Shown: positions 1 to 6,423, counted from the stretch's first letter. The stretch: DNA of 12,134 nt from Planctomycetota bacterium (GCA_026692885.1 JAPLNJ010000105.1:1-12134), one strand, 5' to 3'. The notes: generated from the letters alone by a model not told the origin. A program made the numbers and translations.

Positions 1-40
1 TTCTGTCCGTTTCGCAGTGTGGCAGTTACCCCGCTTTCGC

Positions 41-60
41 CCGAAATCTGGCGATTTCGG
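41..60. repeat. 8-bp perfect hairpin, CCGAAATC/GATTTCGG
   Basis: Bases 41-48 (ccgaaatc) pair perfectly with 53-60 (gatttcgg) around a four-base loop. The motif resembles short interspersed palindromes found between genes in planctomycetes. No gene is close enough to assign it a terminator role. Confidence 0.5.
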
Positions 61-214
61 CTACTCTTCGTCGAAACTTGCAACTTCAAAGCCTCCGGCT
101 TGCCCGGCCGAGCGGCAGTGGGAGATCAGTTACTGAGCCGTGCGAGATGCAGGGGGGATACCCCCACTGCTGTGAACCTCTTGCGGTTGTCCAATTCCTC
201 GATTTTCCCGTTCC

Positions 215-251
215 GACGCTCTGCGTCCTTGAGCAGACGACGCGGAGCGTC
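215..251. repeat. Inverted repeat, GACGCTCTGCGTC type
   Basis: Bases 215-227 and 239-251 are 13-bp inverted copies with one mismatch, separated by 11 bases. It is one of several unrelated palindromes clustered downstream of the SIR2-NACHT gene. Confidence 0.55.
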
Positions 252-261
252 AAAACACTTG

Positions 262-429
262 CGTTCCCACGCGGAGAGGCTGTGAAAAAATCGTAGGGTG
301 GGCCAAGTACTCGCGGCCCACCGTCGCAAGGAAGGCCCTTTCCTTGGAATTGGTGGGCCGCGAGTACTTGGCCCACCCTACCGCGAATCGTGTTCGCACA
401 TTTTTTCACAGCCTCGGAGCGTGGGAACG
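262..429. repeat. Nested palindromic (MITE-like) element, outer arms
   Basis: Bases 262-290 and 401-429 are 29-bp inverted copies that differ at three adjacent positions. Both read CGTTCCCACGC, three variable bases, then GAGGCTGTGAAAAAA. They flank a second palindrome (293-381). The arrangement looks like one palindromic repeat inserted inside another, or a single folded non-coding element of about 168 bp. No transposase is present. Confidence 0.7.
293..381. repeat. 30-bp perfect inverted repeat, GTAGGGTGGG element
   Basis: Bases 293-322 and 352-381 are perfect 30-bp inverted copies starting GTAGGGTGGGCCAAGTACTC. The 29-base spacer contains a smaller 7-bp stem (caaggaa/ttccttg). Transcribed, this would fold into a long hairpin with a second hairpin at its tip. 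GTAGGGTGGG-ended palindromes are widespread REP/MITE-like elements in several bacterial phyla. A second, degenerate member occurs at 6305-6423. Confidence 0.75.
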
Positions 430-449
430 AGAGAAAACTTTCGCGCGCG

Positions 450-470
450 GCAGGGGGGACCCCCCCCTGC
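450..470. repeat. G-tract/C-tract hairpin
   Basis: The run gcagggggg, a, then a C-tract ending in tgc forms a short, very GC-rich stem. A related GCAGGGGGG-ATA-CCCCC segment lies near 149-170, so this is probably another intergenic repeat family. Confidence 0.4.
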
Positions 471-494
471 ACCCCCCCGGCTCCGTGCGGGCTT

Positions 495-546
495 GCACGG
501 GCGGGTCACCGCTCGGCTACCGCCTCGACTGGTGACCCGCCCGTGC
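495..546. terminator. 16-bp perfect hairpin after the SIR2-NACHT gene
   Basis: Bases 495-510 and 531-546 are perfect 16-bp inverted copies (gcacgggcgggtcacc and its complement) around a 20-base loop. The hairpin starts 20 bp past the minus-strand stop at 566-568, where a terminator is expected. There is no T-tract on either side, so it is not a classical intrinsic terminator. It may stop transcription by structure alone, protect the mRNA 3' end, or be one more repeat of the cluster. Confidence 0.4.
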
Positions 547-565
547 CGCCCGCCCGTCGCCATGC

Positions 566-3500
566 TCAAGAAAACGGACGAATATCCTCCTTGACACTGA
601 CGGCAAGAGCGAGCCGGAAGCCGAGGTCGTAGAAGCGATCGCCCGGACCCCGGCAGAGGCGGCACGCACAGCGGCAGCTGCGGGCGCGGCTAACCCAGCT
701 GCCGCCGCGGTAGACGCGGCTCGTGCCTGGATCGTCCGCGCGGCCGGAGTCGAATGCGTCGCCGCACCACTCCCAGACGTTGCCGGCCATGTCCTGTGCG
801 CCGCAGACCGCAGCGGAACGGGGGAAGATGCCGACCGGCGTTGTCACACCCAGTCCGGCTTCATTCGTGTTGCAGATGCCCTGACGCCAGTCGTCACCCC
901 AGGGATAGGCCCAACCCTGGGGACCCCGCGCGGCGGCTTCCCACTCGCGCTCCGTCGGCAGCCGGCAACCCGCCCAACGACAAAAGGCATCCGCCTCCCA
1001 CCACGACACCCGAACCACCGGCTGCGTCCGGCCGTTCCACCTCGCATCCCGCCATGCTGCAGGTTCGCGAACGTTGTTCTCCTCGCGCCAGCGCCAGCCA
1101 GCGGCCTGCCACAGCGACTGGTCGCCGTAGCCGCCCGCAGCCACAAACCGGGCGAACCGGCCGTTGGTAACGGGGTACTTCGACAGCCGGAACGGCTGTT
1201 CGAAACAAAACGCATCGGGCAAACAGGCATTTCTCCACCTGAGTTCCTTCGCCAATTTCTGATCGCCCACGTGATACGTCCCGGCATCCACCTGCACCCA
1301 GGCGGCCGAATCGTGCAAGTCGTCCACGACCCGCGGGTCGCCGACGCGGCCCAGCATCCGGGCCAACTCGTTTCGCGATTTCACCTCGACATCCTGCTCA
1401 ATGGCGGCCAGACAAATCGTGCGAAACGGGGCCAGCAGTTCCTCCTGCAAGTTCAGTTTTTTGTCCAGCAAGATCGCCAATGCGTCGACCGCGGCCAGCG
1501 CCAGGCCGAGCGATTTGGCGACGTGCTGCACGTCGATCGCGGACAGCGTCTTTTCCAGCAGCGCCCGGCCTGCCTGCCACCCCGGATGCGCCACGCGGCG
1601 GCCGAACAAGAAAGCCAAGGTGGGCCGCCAACCGGTTAATGCGGACCAGCAGTGGAACGCGTTCCACAACTGGTCTTCACTTTCCCGACACAGCAACATC
1701 AACCGCTCGGCCGTCAGGAATTCCTGGAACGACCAGTGCGAAAAGGCCGCGTGCTGCGGTTGGCTCCGCGACAGCAGCCCGCTGTACGAGAGTAAGTCCT
1801 CGCGCACGTTCACCACGCTGCGGATCCCCGACTCGGTCTCGGGATTCTGTTCGATAAAGTCACCCAGGATGGTGTCCAATTCGGTCTCGTGGACCTCCCG
1901 CGCCGGCGACTGCCGACCCGGTTCGACCGGCTGCCCGGAATGCATGCCCAGCGCGATCGCCGCCAACCGGCTACGAACCTTGGCGATCACGCCGACGTCC
2001 CGCGCGTACCGGCTGTGCAAGACGGTGTTCACGATGCGGTCGTACAAGTCGTGCTGGTCCTGCGGTAGTTCCTTGCCTTCGCCGTAGATGATGCAGATCG
2101 CCGTCAGCAGCAGCGGATTGGCCAGCAGCTTGGCCATATCGCCGGACAACTGCCGCACCTGGTCCAGCATCGCCGTAGCGACCTGCCGACCTTCCGACGA
2201 GGTTTTGGGCAAGGCCACAAACCAGCGGGCCGCTAGCAGGTCTTGCAGCGATTCGGGCAGCGGCTCCAGCGGGGCCTCGGCCAAACCGGCACGCTCCAGC
2301 AGCCGGACCTGATCGGGTTCCAGTCCGTAGGGCCGGCTGGTCACGAGCAGTCGATTCTTGAGTCGCAGCCAATCCGCGGCCGCGCTGGCCACGCCGGTCA
2401 GCAGCGCTTCGCGTGGCGACCAGGCCGCCGCGTCGTCCCCTTCGGCCAGGGGCATTTCGTCCACGCCATCCAGGATCAGCAGCAGCGAGCCGGCGGCCAG
2501 GTGCGGCGCGACGTCGCTCCAGCACAGCCCGCCCGGCCGCGTCTTGTCCAGCCAACGCTGCAAGGCCGTTTGCAGCTGGTCGGCCGCCAGCGAGCGCTGC
2601 GGCGGCAGGTAATCGCGAAGCTCGCGCAGCCGGACCAGCACCGGCAATCGCCCCCGCAGTGTGTCGGGCAATTGCTCTTGAAAGTCGTCGTCGCTGGCAA
2701 CCTCGAAAGCCGGCATCTGACCGGTCGCCGTCAGCCACGCCACCCAGCGGCAGAAGGTGCTCTTGCCCGTGCCCGGATCGCCCGACACGTACAGCGAACG
2801 CTGGCCCAGCAGGTGGAGCAGCAGTTGCGGCTTCGTCGGTTCTGCCGTTTCGTCTTGCGGGGCGGATTTCATGCCTTTGCCGCGTTGGCGTTTCCCGGTG
2901 GTCAGGCCCGTCGGCAGCGCGTCGCCCAGCGCTTCGTCAGCGAAGTGGCGACCGGTCAGCGGTGGCACGTACACCTGTTTCAGGCAGACGGACTGGCCCC
3001 GGACGGGCGCCATGCCGAAGGGCGTGATATCGGCGCACTGGTCCGTCAGCCACTGGATGTAGGCCGGCGGGATCACCGGCGGACCGGCGGGCAGACTGGG
3101 CAGATCGGTCGGCGCGGCATGCATCCGCCGAGCCATCTCAGCGATCCGCTCGACCAGCGGCTCACCGTGGCCGGCGTACTCGATCACCTGGATCTTGTGC
3201 TTGTCCCACAGCAATCGGGCCCGGTCGTCACCCGTCTTGAGCAGCGCGTAGCTGGGCCGCAGGTTGCCGCCGAAGATCTCCAGCACCGTGGCCAGGGCAT
3301 CCATGACGTATTCGTCCTGCAAGCCGAAGCCGACAAACAGCAGGGGATGGTTGCCAATCAGTGTCCGCAATTGCAGCCGCGCGGCGGCGTAGGGATGTTT
3401 ATCGTCCGTCGCCTGGCGGTACAGCCGTTCGTATTGCCGCGGCGCCAGGATCAGGCTGTCGGGATCGTCGATGTGCCCGTGCAAGTGCCAAACCAAGGGC

Positions 3501-3961
3501 TGATCCGGCTCGGATCGAGAGAACAATTCGGCCAGGTTCGCGTGTTGAGCATTGGTCACCGGTCGAGCCGCCGGGTTGGACCACTGGAGCACGCAGTCGT
3601 AATTAGTGGTCACGACCAGCTTCGGCCGCAGCGACCACAACGCCGTCGGCAGCGCCAGATTCGCGTCCGCCGTTTGCTTCGCGGTGAACGTGTTTTGCAT
3701 GGTGTCGCGGAAACGTTCCAGGCCGAGTTCGTCGAGCGCCTCGTCGGCAGCTTTGTTGAGCTGGCCTTTCTTGACGTACCGCCGCACGATCTCGGCAGCG
3801 TCTTCCTTGGCATCCACGTGCAGCCGGTCCGCCAGTCTGCCCAGCAGCCGGCCCCAGGTCGGAAACAACCCCGGCAGCACCGCCAGACTGACGCCCGAGC
3901 CGACCAGCGGCACGACGCGACCCTGGGCCAGTTGTTGAATCAAAGAGTCTGGAATCTTCAT
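566..3961 (-). CDS. SIR2-NACHT-FGE/C-type-lectin-like STAND protein, putative antiphage NADase
   Basis: Three modules fused in 1131 residues. Residues 1-290 are a SIR2-like NAD-binding domain: GSGVS at 21-25, TTNYD with Asn120, HLHG with the likely catalytic His161, and LFVGFGLQD at 208-216. Residues about 380-760 are a NACHT NTPase: Walker A GDPGTGKST 394-402, Walker B LLLILDGVDE 493-502, sensor TSRP 541-544, NPLLLT 615-620, and HWSFQEFLTA 742-751. A helical linker ends in GRVGDPR. Residues 887-1120 are an FGE-sulfatase/C-type-lectin fold: CRLPTEREWEAAARG, AGNVWEWC, RGGSW, GFRLA. In the family, target sensing drives NTPase oligomerisation and SIR2 NAD+ depletion, killing infected cells; that role is inferred here. 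Only one of the two FGE copper cysteines is retained (Cys1096; the other position is Ser1091), so formylglycine synthesis is unlikely. An in-frame TAG lies just upstream of the ATG, and the RBS is in the repeat at 3966-4004. Confidence 0.9.
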   Translation of the reverse strand: MKIPDSLIQQLAQGRVVPLVGSGVSLAVLPGLFPTWGRLLGRLADRLHVDAKEDAAEIVRRYVKKGQLNKAADEALDELGLERFRDTMQNTFTAKQTADANLALPTALWSLRPKLVVTTNYDCVLQWSNPAARPVTNAQHANLAELFSRSEPDQPLVWHLHGHIDDPDSLILAPRQYERLYRQATDDKHPYAAARLQLRTLIGNHPLLFVGFGLQDEYVMDALATVLEIFGGNLRPSYALLKTGDDRARLLWDKHKIQVIEYAGHGEPLVERIAEMARRMHAAPTDLPSLPAGPPVIPPAYIQWLTDQCADITPFGMAPVRGQSVCLKQVYVPPLTGRHFADEALGDALPTGLTTGKRQRGKGMKSAPQDETAEPTKPQLLLHLLGQRSLYVSGDPGTGKSTFCRWVAWLTATGQMPAFEVASDDDFQEQLPDTLRGRLPVLVRLRELRDYLPPQRSLAADQLQTALQRWLDKTRPGGLCWSDVAPHLAAGSLLLILDGVDEMPLAEGDDAAAWSPREALLTGVASAAADWLRLKNRLLVTSRPYGLEPDQVRLLERAGLAEAPLEPLPESLQDLLAARWFVALPKTSSEGRQVATAMLDQVRQLSGDMAKLLANPLLLTAICIIYGEGKELPQDQHDLYDRIVNTVLHSRYARDVGVIAKVRSRLAAIALGMHSGQPVEPGRQSPAREVHETELDTILGDFIEQNPETESGIRSVVNVREDLLSYSGLLSRSQPQHAAFSHWSFQEFLTAERLMLLCRESEDQLWNAFHCWSALTGWRPTLAFLFGRRVAHPGWQAGRALLEKTLSAIDVQHVAKSLGLALAAVDALAILLDKKLNLQEELLAPFRTICLAAIEQDVEVKSRNELARMLGRVGDPRVVDDLHDSAAWVQVDAGTYHVGDQKLAKELRWRNACLPDAFCFEQPFRLSKYPVTNGRFARFVAAGGYGDQSLWQAAGWRWREENNVREPAAWRDARWNGRTQPVVRVSWWEADAFCRWAGCRLPTEREWEAAARGPQGWAYPWGDDWRQGICNTNEAGLGVTTPVGIFPRSAAVCGAQDMAGNVWEWCGDAFDSGRADDPGTSRVYRGGSWVSRARSCRCACRLCRGPGDRFYDLGFRLALAVSVKEDIRPFS
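614..697 (-). other. DGR variable-region-like segment in the FGE domain
   Basis: Residues 1089-1116 of the SIR2-NACHT protein run from the Trp of GGSW to the Arg of GFR. The spacing matches the variable region of FGE-fold targets of diversity-generating retroelements, whose templates carry AAC/AAT codons at exposed sites. At 13 positions where such templates usually have Asn, the residues here are V,S,R,S,C,L,C,R,G,D,F,Y,D, and 12 of the 13 codons end in C or T. That is what A-specific mutagenesis of AAY would leave. No template copy or reverse transcriptase is in the window. Ordinary FGE-like domains in GC-rich genomes share the frame, so this is suggestive only. Confidence 0.4.
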
Positions 3962-3965
3962 GGCG

Positions 3966-4004
3966 AATCTTTCACCCTAATCTTTCACCCTAATCTTTCA
4001 CCCT
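3966..4004 (-). repeat. Three perfect tandem 13-bp repeats in the leader of the SIR2-NACHT gene
   Basis: The unit aatctttcaccct occurs three times end to end (3966-3978, 3979-3991, 3992-4004). On the coding strand it reads AGGGTGAAAGATT, ending four bases before the ATG at 3961. Each unit has a purine-rich AGGGTGA that could act as a Shine-Dalgarno sequence; the proximal copy lies about 10 bases from the start. Tandem repeats of this kind can change copy number by slippage, so the array may tune expression of a toxic effector. Confidence 0.85.
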
Positions 4005-4226
4005 ACGTAACGTTGTTGGGCCAATCGCGGGTGGTCGTAGCGGCCAACGCAACGACATGCAGGGGTGCCCGCGGATGCAAGTGGAACGACCGCTAGTAAC
4101 CTACCGAGTCGGCTCGCGTGATCGCCACGACGGCCAGTGGTGAGAACGTCACTCAGACGGGCCTGCGTTCCCGGCGCGATTCGCGTGCCGCGAGTCCAAA
4201 GTTTCTTGATACTCACAACGACAAGC

Positions 4227-4271
4227 TCGTGAGAGTTCAGGGGTTTGGCGAAAACACCTGAATTCTCACGA
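4227..4271. repeat. 15-bp inverted repeat with gap (hairpin)
   Basis: Bases 4227-4241 (tcgtgagagttcagg) and 4257-4271 are inverted copies with a single G/A difference, which forms a G-U wobble in RNA. The loop is flanked by ttt/aaa, which can extend the stem. It lies about 260 bp from each flanking gene, so it looks like a dispersed intergenic palindrome and not a terminator, though a leader role is possible. Confidence 0.6.
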
Positions 4272-4462
4272 ATTCAGCCACGCCAATTTGCAACGCCGCT
4301 GCGAACGTGAAACCGCGGAGACGGCATTTCGCGGGATCGCCCACGAAGGCGCGCGCCCCGTATGCGCAGCGAAAACGGGCGAAATCGCGGACGGCCACCT
4401 TGGCTACGGCCGCGATAGAGTCTAAGGTTGTGTGAGGCGCGCACGGTGCGAGCCGTTGGCAG

Positions 4463-4502
4463 GTCCCGTCCGGCAGACGGGACTTCGGGACTTACGGGAT
4501 TG
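4463..4502 (+). promoter_or_regulatory. Hairpin and CGGGACTT direct repeats in the folE2 leader
   Basis: Bases 4463-4470 (gtcccgtc) pair perfectly with 4476-4483 (gacgggac) around a five-base loop. The right arm continues into two more imperfect copies of the same unit: cgggactt, cgggactta, cgggatt at 4478-4501. The left arm could therefore pair with any of three partners. The array ends about 30 bases before the folE2 ATG. Alternative pairing upstream of a biosynthetic operon suggests leader control, but it matches no riboswitch class I recognise. Confidence 0.35.
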
Positions 4503-4530
4503 CGGCCGTGGCCACGATAGGTAACTCACG

Positions 4531-5514
4531 ATGACCCAGAATCAACCGCTGCTTCCCATGGTGTCCATTGCCGGACCGCCGGTGGTAGCCGTACCCGCTG
4601 TGTTGCCTGACATTGCCAAGGACTCGGTCGCTCACGTCGGTGGGTGCCTGGATCGCGTCGGCATGTCGGGCATCGAAGTGGCCATTTTGCTCCGCACCGC
4701 GGATGGGAGCCTCGTGTTGACGCCTGCCCGGGCGACCGCGCAAGTCAGCTTGGACGACCCGGACGCCAAAGGCATCCACATGTCACGGTTGTTTCTGGCT
4801 TTGCAGCGGAGTCTGGAGGAGCAGGAACTCAGCCTGCCGTTGGTCAACCGCCTGCTGCAGACGTTTGTGGAGTCCCACACCGATTTGAGTCGTTCCAGCT
4901 ATCTGGAGTTTCGTTTCGAGTATTTGGCCAAGCGGTGCTCGCTCTTGAGCGACCATAGGTCGTGGCGGAGTTACCCGGTGCGTATTGAGGGCGAATCGCT
5001 GGACGGCAAGATCCAGCACCGCCTGCGAGTGAGCATCGCGTACTCCAGCACGTGCCCTTGCTCGGCAGCCTTGGCACGACAGTTGTTGCAGCAGCAATTC
5101 ATGGAAGATTTCTGCGACTTCCGCTGGTTGAGTGTCTCGCAGGTCATGAAGTGGCTGGGCAGCCAGGGCACCTTGGCCACACCGCACAGCCAACGCAGCC
5201 ATGCCGAGGTGACGGTGGTGCTGAGCGAGGATTGCCGCGAATATCCGCTGACGGAGTTGATTGATTGCGTCGAATCGGCGGTGGCTACGCCGGTGCAGGC
5301 GGCAGTCAAACGCACCGACGAACAGGAATTTGCGCGGCTGAACGGCGAGAATCTGATGTTCTGCGAGGATTCCGCCCGCCGGGTCCGTGCGGCCCTGCAG
5401 AAAATGCCGGGGATCGTCGACTATCGAGTCCAGGCCAGTCACCTGGAGAGTCTGCATCCTCACGATGCCGTGGCCGTCGTGACCAAAGGCATACCCGGGG
5501 GCCTGCAACCGTGA
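4531..5514 (+). CDS. folE2: GTP cyclohydrolase FolE2 (type IB)
   Basis: Converts GTP to 7,8-dihydroneopterin triphosphate, the entry step to folate and queuosine/7-deazaguanine (or biopterin) synthesis. FolE2 is the metal-flexible alternative to zinc-dependent FolE. The 327 residues carry the family pattern: LPDIAKDSVAHVGGCLDRVG near the N-terminus, KGIHMSRLF 80-88, the active-site STCPCSAA with Cys175/Cys177, SQRSHAEV with His224, Glu248, RTDEQEFARLNGEN with Arg261 and Asp263-Glu264, CEDSARRV 278-285, and the C-terminal ESLHPHDAVA. Length is close to the wider family or slightly above. Start ATG 4531 is preceded by a weak AGG at 4519-4521; the N-terminal 20 residues are poorly conserved, so a later start cannot be excluded. 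Its stop overlaps the possible GTG start of the next gene. The second gene after it is queD, which uses its product. Confidence 0.92.
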   Translation: MTQNQPLLPMVSIAGPPVVAVPAVLPDIAKDSVAHVGGCLDRVGMSGIEVAILLRTADGSLVLTPARATAQVSLDDPDAKGIHMSRLFLALQRSLEEQELSLPLVNRLLQTFVESHTDLSRSSYLEFRFEYLAKRCSLLSDHRSWRSYPVRIEGESLDGKIQHRLRVSIAYSSTCPCSAALARQLLQQQFMEDFCDFRWLSVSQVMKWLGSQGTLATPHSQRSHAEVTVVLSEDCREYPLTELIDCVESAVATPVQAAVKRTDEQEFARLNGENLMFCEDSARRVRAALQKMPGIVDYRVQASHLESLHPHDAVAVVTKGIPGGLQP

Positions 5515-5519
5515 GTACC

Positions 5520-5861
5520 ATGACACTCGAAGAAGCCCAACAACGCGTCGATCAGTGGATCAAGCAAGTCGGCGTGCGGTACTTCTCCGAACTGACCAAC
5601 TTGGCCCAGTTGGTGGAAGAGGTCGGCGAGGTGGCACGCATCTTGTCGCGAACGTACGGCGACCAGAGCTTCAAACGCTCGGACGAGCGGGTCGATCTGG
5701 CGGATGAATTGGCGGACGTACTCTTCGTGCTGATCTGCATCGCCAATCAGACGGGCGTCGATTTGACGGAGGCCTTCGCACGCAACCTGGAGAAGAAGAC
5801 CCGCCGTGATCGGCAGCGGCATCAGGACAATCCCAAACTGCACGGAGCAACCGGTCCATGA
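5520..5861 (+). CDS. MazG-like nucleotide pyrophosphohydrolase
   Basis: A 113-residue all-alpha NTP pyrophosphohydrolase of the MazG/dUTPase superfamily, which splits nucleoside triphosphates to monophosphate and pyrophosphate with Mg2+. The metal-binding pattern is present: LVEEVGEVARIL (EExxE, residues about 31-42), then DLADELADVLFVL (ExxD). The opening MTLEEAQQRVDQWIKQVG and the phrase FSELTNLAQL are typical of the small stand-alone family, so it is full length. ATG 5520 fits homologue starts. A GTG at 5511 in the same frame, overlapping the folE2 stop as GTGA, would add three residues and suggests coupling. The last codons overlap the queD start as ATGA (5858-5861). Position between two pterin enzymes hints at a role with pterin triphosphates or as housecleaning; the substrate cannot be told from sequence. 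Confidence 0.88.
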   Translation: MTLEEAQQRVDQWIKQVGVRYFSELTNLAQLVEEVGEVARILSRTYGDQSFKRSDERVDLADELADVLFVLICIANQTGVDLTEAFARNLEKKTRRDRQRHQDNPKLHGATGP

Positions 5862-6289
5862 GTCTGACGATCATGCGCAAGATCCGTTTCTGCGCCGGCC
5901 ATCGGCTGTATCAGCACGGCGGCAAGTGCGAGTTCTTTCACGGGCACAATTATATCGCCGAGTTCTATGTCACGGCCGCGGATACCGACTCGGTTGGCCG
6001 GGTGATTGACTTTGCCGACCTGAAGAACCGTTTCAAGGGTTGGATCGACGAACACTGGGACCACGGTTTCGTGCTGAGCGAACAGGACCAGAACGGCATT
6101 GCCGCGGCCCAGTTGGTCCAGCCGAGCAAGTACCACGTGCTGCCGTACAACCCGACGGCCGAGAATTTGGCTAAGTACTTGTTGGAACAGGTGTGTCCCC
6201 AGCTGCTCGAGGGCACCAGCGTGCGAGCCACCAAGGTCGTGATCTGGGAAACGGACGAGGCGTGCGCGGCGGCGGGGTGCGACCCGTAG
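5858..6289 (+). CDS. queD: 6-carboxy-5,6,7,8-tetrahydropterin synthase (QueD / PTPS family)
   Basis: A T-fold enzyme acting on dihydroneopterin triphosphate, the FolE2 product. QueD makes 6-carboxytetrahydropterin for queuosine and other 7-deazaguanines; the related PTPS makes 6-pyruvoyltetrahydropterin. The 143 residues show the zinc histidines His15 (FCAGHRL) and His28/His30 (HGHNY), the catalytic Cys24 in CxxxHGH (not the ExxxHGH of folate-type PTPS-III), VIDFADLK 49-56, Asp68-His69, PTAEN 99-103 and Glu131 in the IWETDEA pterin-anchoring segment. This fits QueD best, with PTPS-II as the alternative. The ATG overlaps the mazG stop, and a GGAG at 5844-5847 gives a 10-base spacing. queC, queE and queF are not in the window. 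Confidence 0.9.
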   Translation: MSLTIMRKIRFCAGHRLYQHGGKCEFFHGHNYIAEFYVTAADTDSVGRVIDFADLKNRFKGWIDEHWDHGFVLSEQDQNGIAAAQLVQPSKYHVLPYNPTAENLAKYLLEQVCPQLLEGTSVRATKVVIWETDEACAAAGCDP

Positions 6290-6304
6290 TGTGCCAAGGT
6301 CGCG

Positions 6305-6423
6305 CAGTATCTCGGTGGGCCTTCGCAAGCCGTCCCCGCTGTATTTCACAGTGCGACGACGCAACCACGTTTGGCATAGCGACCGCCGCCCACCTGGAAC
6401 ACGGCTTGCTCGACCCACCCTAC
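6305..6423. repeat. Degenerate palindromic element between convergent operons
   Basis: The left end 6305-6331 (gta...ggtgggccttcgcaagccgt) and the right end 6401-6423 (acggcttgctcgacccaccctac) are imperfect inverted copies. They share GGTGGG, GCAAGCCGT and GTA...TAC ends, with one indel. About 70 bp of non-coding DNA lies between. The ends resemble the GTAGGGTGGG element at 293-381. It fills nearly all of the 156-bp gap between queD and ctaB, and no separate terminator is visible. Confidence 0.5.

Larger units (their letters stand above)
1..565. other. Gene-free patchwork of palindromic repeats
   Basis: I see no credible gene here. Open frames exist on both strands but are low-complexity, Arg/Pro-rich translations with no recognisable domain. 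Instead the stretch is packed with separate inverted repeats: 41-60, 215-251, the nested pair 262-429, 450-470 and 495-546. A second copy of the GCAGGGGG...CCCCC-TGC type lies near 149-170. The region lies downstream of the minus-strand SIR2-NACHT gene. Dense short palindromes of this kind are common in planctomycete intergenic DNA, from general knowledge, not from a search. Confidence 0.75.
3962..4530. other. Divergent intergenic region between SIR2-NACHT and folE2
   Basis: About 570 bp without a convincing gene. It holds the 13-bp repeat array, a long hairpin (4227-4271) and the folE2 leader structures (4463-4502). Promoters for both flanking transcripts should lie here, but I find no strong -35/-10 pair. 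TTGGCT-17-TAAGGT near 4400-4428 is the best weak match on the plus strand. A 72-codon GTG-initiated frame at 3998-4216 on the minus strand has no recognisable features. Confidence 0.6.

Noticed and set aside
1088..1100. Active formylglycine-generating enzyme (reading the FGE domain as catalytic)
   Set aside because: These are residue numbers of the SIR2-NACHT protein (DNA about 662-700). Only one cysteine of the copper pair is present (Cys1096; the partner position is Ser1091), and fusion to NACHT points to a binding role.
3966..4004. CRISPR-like array
   Set aside because: The three 13-bp units are directly adjacent with no spacers, and no cas gene is in the window.
2243..4096. 617-codon plus-strand frame
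   Set aside because: Antisense to the NACHT and SIR2 coding sequence and composed of low-complexity Arg/Gln-rich sequence; the minus strand explains the region.
3998..4216. Possible small minus-strand gene (72 codons, GTG start)
   Set aside because: No ribosome site or recognisable sequence; it ends inside the 13-bp repeat array and is Arg-rich, as random frames here are.
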